A stretch of DNA of 64,000 bases from Hemileia vastatrix (taxonomy: Eukaryota; Basidiomycota; Pucciniomycetes; Pucciniales; Zaghouaniaceae), in contig JASXTE010000013.1 of assembly GCA_030280995.1 (NCBI GenBank), forward strand, positions 12,858,501 to 12,922,500, given 5' to 3'. Position 1 is the stretch's first letter, and each line of letters opens with the position of its first letter. Position numbers and translations under genes: made by a program. The notes beneath the pieces are model-generated. The model searched no databases and was not told the DNA's origin. It was given only the letters and a program-made list of their open reading frames with translations. Below, one piece after another: positions 45,007 to 53,328 of the stretch.

Positions 45007-45639
45007 TTTTAAATTTCTTTTATTCTTCTGACTTCAAACATCATTTTTTTTTGATATTATGGATGATTATTGAAATGAAGTTTAATTTGAAAAAGATGAT
45101 GAAGATGATGATAGAGAATTAAGAGGTGATTCTGAAAAAATAGAAATTTTTTTTTCTGAACAAAAAATTTGTGTCAAAAACAAAGTAAAATGGAAAAAAA
45201 ATAAAACTGAGAAAATTTAGTTTGTTTATTCAAACTTAAGAAATTAATTGATAAAAATAAATCCAAATAATTGTTTTTTGAAAAGAAATCAATTACTAAA
45301 ACTTTCCTTGAAAAAAAAATAGAAACAAAAAAATGAAATAAAATAAAAACAAACATCAGTAAAATAATTTGTCAAAAAAATGAGATTTAAAGCTATTTGG
45401 TTTTAGATATACCACCTAAAGTACTTGAAAAAGATGATAGAAAAAATTATAATCAAGAAATTAAGCCAAAAAAAATTTTTCTTATCAGAAAATTTTTTCC
45501 CAAAAATAAAAATAAAAATAATAAACACAAAAAATTTATTTTTGATTCAGCTTTAACTTTAAAAAAGTTTTTTTTATAATATTCTGTAAAAAAAACCAAA
45601 AAAAAAAAAAATGTTAATAAAAATCACAAATATTTTCTT
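45007..45639. other. A-rich non-coding spacer of H2
   Basis: Poly-A-rich sequence with no credible gene; the small frames encode only Lys/Asn/Phe-rich strings. Confidence 0.5.
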
Positions 45640-46145
45640 TTACATACACCCATATTACCTCTCCTTGTCTGCCTCATTTACCTCTTTTTGGTGTCCTCAA
45701 ACCCCCCCTCCCCTTCTTTATCTCCTCAAAACCCCCTTCTCCCCCTCATTCACGGGGTCCTCCCCCCTTTCCCACCTTGAGGAGCCATTTCCCCCCTTAA
45801 GACACATCTCCCCCCCCCTTTACCCCCTTTTACCCCCTTTTACCCCCTTTAGGCCATCTCACAATACTCCCCCTCCCCTCATCCCCCCCTCTCCCCCTCT
45901 CTCCCTCCACTTCTTCCCCCTCTTCCCCCTCCCCCCTTATTCCTTCCCCCAGAGGGGGGGGATGAGGGGGGGGGGAGAGTTGAGAGGTGGCCTAAAAGGG
46001 GTAAAACAGGGAAAAAAGTGCCTAAAGAGGACAAAGGGGGGCCTAAAGGGAGGAAAAAGAGTACCTATAGAGGGGGAAAGGGGGGATCAAGGCAGTCAAG
46101 AAGGGGGGAAAGGAGGGAAAAAGAGCATGACAAGAGAGAAAAGAG
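45640..46145. repeat. C-rich then G-rich low-complexity tract
   Basis: 45,650-45,950 is C/T-rich with repeated CCCCC and three TTTTACCCCC words; 45,951-46,140 is G/A-rich with many GGGG runs. The halves are roughly complementary, giving a large imperfect inverted repeat and G-quadruplex potential. The 194-codon open frame across it is a composition artefact (Pro/Ser, then Gly/Lys/Arg). Confidence 0.75.
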
Positions 46146-46585
46146 GGAGAGAAAAAAAGAAAAAAAATAGTTTTACCTTGAAAAAAAATAAATGAAGCAC
46201 TTACAAAAAAATAATAAAAAAGCAAGAAAAAATCAAAAAAAAGCAAAAAAAAAAAATCATGATTAGCAAATAAAAATTCAATAAAAATGAAAAAATGATT
46301 ACCTGGTGAGATGAGTTAAATAAATTCAACCAAAATATTTGGGGGATGCTCAAGGAGAGGAGGAAAAGGATATGAGTGAAGAATGAAAATAAGAAACACT
46401 GAAAAAATATGCAATTTCAGAAAATATAAAATTTCATGTTGAGCTGGTGAAAGAAAACCAATGAGCCATGCAAAAAAGAGATATTCACTGTAAATTCAAA
46501 ATAAAAATGAATATGCAAGAAACAAAAATACCAATCCAAGTGAATAAATTATACAAAGTGGACATTTGGAGAGTATGAAAAAAAA

Positions 46586-47716
46586 TTAAAAGGGTTGTGT
46601 GTCAAAATGGTGGAGGGTGATTGGCATAATGACACAGCATATACTGGTTGAATGAATGTTTTGTGATTCAAGGGAGGGGAGAGCCATTTCTGGTTCAGGA
46701 TCCCCTTCTTCGAAAAGATAATTCCACTCATCCTTTAAATCAGCTAGGATATTGTGGAGTATAATGCAATTCATGATCCAATGATTTGCAGTTTTGAAAT
46801 CCAATTTTTTTTGAAATTGGATTCTGAGCTCCCAGAGACTAGAAAATATTCCCTTTAAAATACCAATAGCATGTTCAATCTGTACTCTTTATTAGGCAAG
46901 TTGATAATTAAAGATGGTTTTGGGGTCATTTTCTAAAGTTGCATCACATAGAAAGGTATAATGTACTTTCCACATGCATATTCTGAGTCTGCAAGGAGGT
47001 ACTGAGATTTATCAAAGTATGAGTAAGGACTTTGAGAAATCCTTATTCTTTAAAAGACAGAAGAGTCCTGACATGAGCCAGGGAAGCCAATATGAAAATC
47101 AATAAACTTTTTTTTGATGTCACAGACAAGTTGAAGAGAAATAGAGTATCTACAAAGAAGATAAAAAGTTATTTTATAAAAGATGTGAAATTAAAGAAAA
47201 TTTTGAAGAAACCTTTTTTTGAAATCAAAATATTGGTTGCCATCATGAGCAGGCTTTTGAATTTAAGGTATAGTTGTGCCATCAACAAAACCTACACATC
47301 CAGGGAAACCTTTGGCTTGCATTACTTGAGAGGATTCAAGTTTCTGTTGTGGAGTTGGCAATGCAAGTGTTTGACACTTGAGGGAATGGATAGCAATTAT
47401 ACAGTGCTTGGCATATAACATCACTGTACCATATACTATGTTAAAGTTATTATCCAAACATCTTACAGCAGCACTATTTCCATTTGAGCCAAAGTGAAAA
47501 AGTGCAACAGCAAGTTGAATAGCAGGATCACACTTCTTATTTTTAGAATTGTTATGATAGATAGGATGTTCGGAGATGAGTTGATAAATTTTAAAGAAAT
47601 GATTGGGAGAAGTTTGAAATAGTTGAGTGAAGTTTAGTTGAGGAATGTTGAGGATGAAGCGTAAATCATATCTGGGATCACGATGAATATTTAGACCCCT
47701 TGGGTGTATGTAACGC
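46586..47716 (-). pseudogene. H2 Harbinger DDE transposase, truncated
   Basis: Homologue of the H1 transposase. Readable: NHWIMNCIILHNILADLKDEW and NIHSTSICCVIMPITLHHF at the C-terminus, FVDGTTIP (first Asp) near 47270. Several frameshifts and stops. The N-terminal part is cut at 47716 by the LTR of element C. Confidence 0.8.
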
Positions 47717-48151
47717 TGTAGAAAATCCTATAGTACTATCTATAGGCCTTGACCAAGGGAGTTGGAGTAAAACCAGAGAGAAAAACCCCTGTCCCTTTAG
47801 AAAAATAGTGTGAGATTTACCTGCTACAGTAAGTAGGTTCCTGTTTACCAAAAGCCCCTTTTCCAACACACTTGACTTCCTGATCATCCCAGAAAGTAGT
47901 CTCCAGACAGACTACCAAACCAAAGAACTGAAATGTAGACCAATGTCCGCACCAGAGAAAGCAATGATACTTGATGTAGGTTGCAAATACACACAAGAGA
48001 CAGAAATAATACTTGATATAGCTTGCAAGACTGCACCAGAGAAAACAGTTGCAAAGTTAAGTTAAATGAAGAACTCACATTGCAAAAAGCACAGCCAATT
48101 GTGGCCAGAAAACAGTAAAAACTGAGTGTGGAACAAGGATATCACCTCTGG
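47717..48151 (-). repeat. Element C LTR, first part (split by B)
   Basis: 435 bp of a B-family LTR (TGTAGAAAATCCTATAG onward), ending CACCTCTGG where B is inserted. The LTR resumes at 61075 and ends at 61714, so the whole is about 1.07 kb, the same size as the B LTRs. The base word acgc precedes it at 47713-47716; the matching duplication would be outside the window. Confidence 0.88.
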
Positions 48152-49241
48152 TGTAGACAATCCTATAGTACTAGCTATAGGCCTTGACCAAGGGAGTTGG
48201 AGAAAAACCAGAGGGAAAATCCCCTGTCCCTTTAGAAAAATAGAGTGATATTTACTTGCTAAAGTAAGTTGGTTCCTGTTTGGTAAAGCTCCTTTTCAAC
48301 ACACTTGACTGCTTGATGAGCCAAGAAAGTAGTCCCCAGATAGACTACCAGACCAAAGAACTGAAATGTAGAACAAAGTCCACACCAGAGACAGCAAAGA
48401 TACTTGATGTAGGCTGCAAATCCACACCAGAGACAGCAATAATACTTGATATAGCTTGAAAGACTATAACAGAGAAAACAGTTGCCAAAGTTAAGTTAAA
48501 TGAAGAACTCACTTGCAACAAAAACAGCCAATTGTGGCAAGAAAACAGTGAAAACTAAGTGAGGAACAATGAGATCACCTCCGGATGGTTGTATGATGAT
48601 TAAGGTTGCCCCAAACTGTTTTATTCACTATGTACACACAGACCACTAACTAAGAGCCCATGCGCACCCACCAATCTGGCGCCTGAACCCCCCAAATTGC
48701 ATAAAAAACCCTCCTGAAGCGCTCCCCAACCTCCTAAAACAGAGGCGGGCGGGCCGCCCAATGTTGGAGATGCCGCCTGAAGCAGCCCGGCCTCCCTGAA
48801 GCCAGAAAACCAACAAAAACCACTAATCTACTTAGAAAAATTAGCTACAACTACTAAAACCTTTAAAACATGGAATTTCACTATAACAACATTGAGACAT
48901 GAAATATAGAGAAACATTAGCTCTATCCAATGGTACAAAGCACTTAACCCTAAGACTTAAGGTTAGCCCGTAAAACACAAAACAAAATTAAACAGCAATC
49001 TTTTATAAATGAAAAATGAGGAAATGACCCCTTAAAGCTCAGAATATAAAAAATGTCTCCAAGACATAAAATATAGAAAAAAACCAGGGCTATCCAATGA
49101 TAGTACCCACATACCCGCAGACCCAATATCCACGGAATAAAACCAGAAAAATACCCAATTCCTTAACAGATGTCAATTAAGACATGCACAAACAGTGCCA
49201 AATCACACAACAAAGGCCCCTGCCAATGTTGGAAGATCACA
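48152..49241 (-). repeat. Element B 3' LTR
   Basis: 1090 bp. Notable parts: an inverted repeat CCTATAG-TACTAG-CTATAGG at 48162-48181; two or three diverged 42-bp repeats beginning TCCACACCAGAGACAGCAA (48379 and 48421); and a GC-rich word AGGCGGGCGGGCCGCC at 48743-48758 with CGG and CCG triplets. Confidence 0.9.
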
Positions 49242-49256
49242 TCCTCCCTCCAATTG
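49242..49256 (-). other. Element B polypurine tract
   Basis: The minus strand reads CAATTGGAGGGAGGA directly before the LTR. N1 has nearly the same word next to 16090, and C a related one at 61715-61731. Confidence 0.75.
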
Positions 49257-49289
49257 AGAATGTCCGCATTCTTTCTTCATCCAACCACC

Positions 49290-49930
49290 ATGTCTAACCT
49301 TCTTCCCAAATCTGCCTCTGAAATGGGTCCCTGCCAATACTGCATCAACAATAATTTAATCTGCACCATGACACCACCTGTCCATTCATACAGAACGTCC
49401 TGCGATGTCTTCCAATCCAGAAAGAAGACCTGCCACAGAACTGGTCCACTTTCTTCTGCAACAGATTCACCTCCACCTCAACCTGGTCCATCTTCTGCCA
49501 GCACCAAAAGATCAATGCCATCCATCCTGATACCCAGATTAATCAAAAAGCTCCACCCTTCCCAGAAGAGTGCCACAACCCATAAAACAACTAGTTCCAC
49601 CATCCCTGGTCCATCTGATGGTAAAGAAAATTCTTTTCTTCCTTCAACTTTAAAACTGATGACTTCTCAGTTCCTCCATCTTCTGATAGTGATGATAACA
49701 ATGTATGATCCATTGCATCACCAAAACCAACGCACGTTCCCACTATCAAGGCCAAGTCCCAACAACACACATCTCAACAGAAACAACTTTTGCTTCACTA
49801 CTTCCAATCCACTCCTGCTAGAGATGCACAGGACATTGAGAACAGAAGACACCTCATTCACCAGTTCAAGGCTAATTCTGAACACTTCATTTCATCTCTT
49901 GATTCCCTCTGTAATTCCACTAGTACTTGA
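49290..49930 (+). pseudogene. B ORF1: spliced antisense Zn2Cys6-like gene
   Basis: Plus-strand gene opposite to element transcription, starting ATG 49290. Cluster CQYCINNNLIC, 12 residues, CDVFQSRKKTC: CX2CX6C-X12-CX2CX6C with one Cys now Phe. A Ser/Pro/Thr-rich linker follows. Predicted intron 49621-49670 (GTAAAG ... TTCTCAG, 50 nt) joins GATG to TTCC and gives VPPSSDSDDNNV, then TGA at 49706-49708 (Gly codon in C), then ASPKPTHVPTIKAKSQQHTS, QLLLHYFQSTPARDAQDIE and HLIHQFKANSEHFISSLDS to TGA 49928-49930. C shows the same exon-intron pattern. The spacing fits fungal Zn2Cys6 DNA-binding domains, though the basic residues are in the second half. Function unknown. Confidence 0.6.
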
Positions 49931-49989
49931 GTTTGATTCAGACAAACAAATTTACCACACCCTCTATAGGATGTTACCACAAAACAACC

Positions 49990-50455
49990 CTCAGTTTTAA
50001 GTCTTGGGGGACCATTCTCATTTTATAGTCTTGGGGGACTCAAAAACCCTCAGTTTAAAGTCTTGGGAGACACAAAAACCTAAATCATAAACCCAGAACC
50101 AGAGATCAACCACATTAAGACACAGAGAAAAAAATAACATTCTGGGGTAATTGTAAATAGAGCTGCCAGCCCATCAATTACCCCCAAACTTACCTTTGCT
50201 AAATTTGGAGGCTTCCCCTGTGGATACCCTCCACCAATCTTTCAAAACTAATTCCAACCACAAAAACTTTTCCCTCAGTTTATAGTCTTGGGGTACTTAC
50301 AACCCTCAGTTTAAAGTCTTGGGGGACTAACACAGTGTTCAGTTTAAAGTCTTGACGGACTAGTCTTGATAAAATCTTGAAATCAGCCAGTTTAAAGTCT
50401 TGGAGGACTAACAGAAACCAGATTTCAGTTTAAAGTCTTGATGGACTGGCGGAAT
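49990..50455. repeat. Element B AAAGTCTTGGGGGACT arrays
   Basis: Eight copies in two blocks. Block 1 (about 49992, 50017, 50050) keeps GGGGGACY. Block 2 (about 50274, 50305, 50338, 50388, 50425) drifts to GACGGACT, GGAGGACT and GATGGACT. Hairpin A3 lies between the blocks. Stray copies with AAAGTCATAGWGGACT occur at about 52797 and 53060. Same order as in N1 and C. Confidence 0.85.
50144..50184 (-). other. Hairpin A, copy 3 (B) with compensatory change
   Basis: Arms GGGGTAATTG (50144-50153) and CAATTACCCC (50175-50184) pair perfectly. Relative to the common form (GGGGTAACTG/CAGTTACCCC) both partners of one pair have changed. The inner stem GAGC/GCCC pairs on the minus strand through G.U. Confidence 0.65.
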
Positions 50456-50599
50456 TTCGCATAAAATAGACGCAGCCAATTTCACACAGACCACCCCTAC
50501 AGCCAATCTGCTGAACTTCCACCTTCACTTCATCATCTACCCATCCTTACAAAAAAATCTCCTCCTATCCTTTTTTATCATCTTTTCTCACCACAGATC

Positions 50600-52074
50600 A
50601 TGGCTGGATCTCCTGATGTTAACCCTTCTACTCTCCCTTGCTTCCCTGCTCCCAAGGACTATGCCTGCAAACAGTGCATCCACATGTGCAGACCTTGCAC
50701 ATTCACTCTTCCAACTCCTGAATCCAAATTCTACAACAGGGCTTGTGATTCTTGCTATTCCAAAAAGAAAAGATGTGACAGAGATTCCAACTACCCTATT
50801 CCTCCTCCTTCACCTTCCCCCAAATACATCTCTAGATCCCCTACTAGATCCCCAGAGCTTGGTCCTTCCTCTTCCTCTTTATCTTCAGCACCTTCCAGAA
50901 GATCCAGAAGCTCCGCTTCCAGAACTCTTCCCAAAAGACCAGCCTTAGCTTCCCAAGAAACTGCTTTTATCTCCGCCAAATTAGCTCCAAAAGCTTCAAG
51001 ATCAACTCTCAGGCTTCTAGACTGCGTCCAGGCGGCCCGCCCGCCTCACTGGACAGTGAAAATCCGGCTCCAAATCACCAAAAACGACCAGAAAACAGCC
51101 AAATTCCATCAATCAACAAAAAAAACTCTACACAATTGCCTCCCACTGCTCCCAGAGCAATGCAGCCAATTCTTACAAAGTCCAAAAACTTAAAATTTTC
51201 CCAAACTTCTAGGAGACCTGCCAGAGAACCCCTAGAAGAAACCAGAACACCACACACTGCACCCAAACAACAACTTTGTCCCCAACTAAGACAAAGAAAC
51301 TACACCTCTCCTCTGTCAGCTAACTACTCTTCTGACATTTCCATCTCTTCAAAAGCTCCATCCATAAGAGATCAATATGCTTCCAAATCCCCCTCTACTG
51401 CTCCATCCTTTAACAACCCTGGTACTCCATCACCAGAACCTCCTCCAGCTGAATCCAACCAAAATAACAACCACAACAACAACAACAATCCCGCTGCTCC
51501 AACTAAGCCCCTGGAAAATAAGCCTCCTATTCCACCTTCTCAAAATCTTTCAGAGGAAGACAATGAGAATCCCTATCTTTCCCTAGTTGATCCACCCACA
51601 AATTAATTATCCCATTTCTTCAACAAAAATAAATACTGATCCAATTCTTCTTGTCTAGTTGGAACCCCTCCTCCTTAATCTATTATTGGAGTTGGCCAAC
51701 CTCTTGAATTTTCTTTGACCCTGGATTATGGAGACATGAAGAAACACTTAAGCACCATGTGTTCCATCATGCTAAAAGCCTTTGCCCTCCATGGACCTTT
51801 GAATGACTTTGAAAAATCCCTGAGAAAGTGCCTGTTGAACAACCACTGGAAAATGTCTAGGATCATTAAGCACACCCTCCAGCACTCCATTCCTGCCTCT
51901 TCTTCTTCCTCCTCTGAACTTCCCTCTAATCCAATTCCTGACCATTACAATCCCTATCATCTCTCCAGCAGGATGCACTTCAAAGAACACAGTGCTTCCC
52001 ACAATCCCAACAAAAAACAAAAACGTCATCACAATCTGGACCAGCCCCCAGAAGCTTCATCATCCAGACAATGA
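50600..52074 (+). pseudogene. B ORF2: antisense Zn2Cys6-like Ser/Pro-rich protein
   Basis: Plus-strand gene starting ATG 50600. First segment (frame open to 51193) has all six Cys: CKQCIHMCRPC, 15 residues, CDSCYSKKKRC, then a Ser/Pro/Arg-rich tract. Homology then switches frame around 51010-51050 into the frame open at 51136-51606 (PPTAPRAM, NYTSPLSANYSSD, then an Asn/Pro-rich end). The same switch at the same place occurs in C, while D reads through in one frame. A third segment 51715-52074 (DYGDMKKHLSTMC, KCLLNNHWKMSRIIKHTL, basic NPNKKQKRHH tail) has a counterpart in D, so it is probably another exon. Possible DNA-binding protein; function unknown. Confidence 0.55.
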
Positions 52075-52251
52075 GCTCCTGAAAAAGATTAGAAACATAA
52101 TAATAATATAAAACAATTAATAAAAATAATTTCAGAATTTTTTTTTTTCTACTTTTTTTTGTCTACTAATATACTAAAATAAAAATTAATAAATAAAATG
52201 AAATGAAATAACATAAATGAAATAAAATATAATATAAAAAATAATACAAAT

Positions 52252-52322
52252 GGTATCCCCCAGCCAATTGATGAGCTGATCCCCTGATACCTTACCCACA
52301 TCCAAGTGCACCTTGATGTGGA
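52252..52322. other. Hairpin B, copy 2 (B)
   Basis: GGTATC (52252-52257) pairs with GATACC (52286-52291); inner CAGC/GCTG around CAATTGATGA; then CCACATC-c-AAG pairs with CTT-GATGTGG. Nearly identical to 17261 in N1. Confidence 0.65.
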
Positions 52323-52447
52323 TACACAATTAATTCTTTTAAATGATTAACAGAAAACAAAATTCAAAAAATTTAGAAATTCAGAAGATAATAAAAATAA
52401 TGAAACACAGAAAAACATGAAATAAATAATAAATAAAAAAGAAAATA

Positions 52448-52518
52448 GCATTGCCCGGCCAATTGATGAGCCTTTCCCCACCAATGCTTGCCCACATCCA
52501 GGTGACCCTGATGTGGTA
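52448..52518. other. Hairpin B, copy 3 (B) with covariation
   Basis: Outer stem GCATTG (52448-52453) with CAATGC (52482-52487). Compared with GGTATC/GATACC of copies 1 and 2, four of six pairs differ yet still pair. The inner stem shows A-T to G-C, and the following hairpin changes AAG/CTT to AGG/CCT. The loop CAATTGATGA is unchanged. Confidence 0.7.
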
Positions 52519-52693
52519 ACACCCTATATTTTTTATTTTATAATTTTAAACAACCCCCATAAAAAAATTAAAAGAAAAAAAGAGAAAAAAGAAAATAATC
52601 TAAAACTGCTATCTAGAAAAAACATAACTTCAAAATCAAAGACAGTCCAGCTCCATAGATGGTCCAATAAGGGAAGGTCCGATTCATAGAAAT

Positions 52694-52749
52694 GATCACT
52701 GGGTGGGCTCCATCCAATAAGTAAAAATGATGGGAGACCACCAGTGATC
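52694..52749. other. Hairpin C, copy 2 (B)
   Basis: GATCACTGG (52694-52702) pairs with CCAGTGATC (52741-52749), extended by TGG/CCA. Counterpart of 17549-17604. Confidence 0.6.
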
Positions 52750-52888
52750 AACCACCAATCTAAAAGAACCAAAGATAAAGAAGCCAGTCCCAAAACAGTC
52801 TAAAGTCATAGTGGACTTGAAACCTGAATAGTAAACAACAGAACTAAAATTCAACTTGGAAAGACAAAAGACTTGAAACAGACATTCT

Positions 52889-52930
52889 GGGGTAACTGTT
52901 CTACAGAGCAGCCAGCTCATCAGTTACCCC
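52889..52930 (-). other. Hairpin A, copy 4 (B)
   Basis: Perfect outer stem GGGGTAACTG (52889-52898) with CAGTTACCCC (52921-52930), inner GAGC/GCTC. The surrounding sequence (GACATTCT before, CACACTTGCC after) is shared with the other copies. Confidence 0.65.
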
Positions 52931-53150
52931 CACACTTGCCAAAATAAAATCTAGAAGCCCCCCCTGGGTACCTTCTAACAAAATCACAATGTCCAACACA
53001 AAAAAACCAAAACTAATAAACAGTGAAGAGTCCAGAACTTGAGAACCAGAGGAAATTCCAGCTTAAAGTCATAGAGGACTAAAACCTGTGAAAAGAAACC
53101 AATACTAGGGTTCAACAAAATTAAGAGAAACGGTTGGAAACAGACAATCT

Positions 53151-53191
53151 GGGGTAACTGTTGATAGAGCAGCCAGCCCATCAGTCACCCC
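53151..53191 (-). other. Hairpin A, copy 5 (B)
   Basis: GGGGTAACTG (53151-53160) with CAGTCACCCC (53182-53191). The one change keeps pairing only on the minus strand (G.U), as in copy 1. Confidence 0.6.
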
Positions 53192-53328
53192 CACACTTGC
53201 CAAGACAAAATCTAGAGGCCCCACCCATGGGTACCCTCTAACAAAAGTTTCCAACAAACAGATGCATAGCATCACCACAAAAAAAACCAAAATTAAAGAA
53301 TGGTCCGTAGTTTATCCTCATTGCGCAG

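Larger units (their letters stand above)
39793..47716. mobile_element. PIF/Harbinger-like element H2, truncated by C
   Basis: Left terminal repeat AGGGGGTATCAAAGTT (39793) matches H1 at 15 of 16 positions. Same contents as H1: Myb-like gene, tandem repeats, TET/JBP-like gene (with a solo LTR inside), low-complexity spacer, transposase. The transposase is cut at 47716 by the LTR of Gypsy element C; the rest should lie beyond the window. It is diverged from H1 at many positions, so the two are separate old insertions. Confidence 0.83.

Noticed and set aside
45611..46195. 194-residue Pro/Ser then Gly/Lys/Arg ORF
   Set aside because: Pure consequence of the C-rich/G-rich low-complexity tract; no domain and no homologue in H1.
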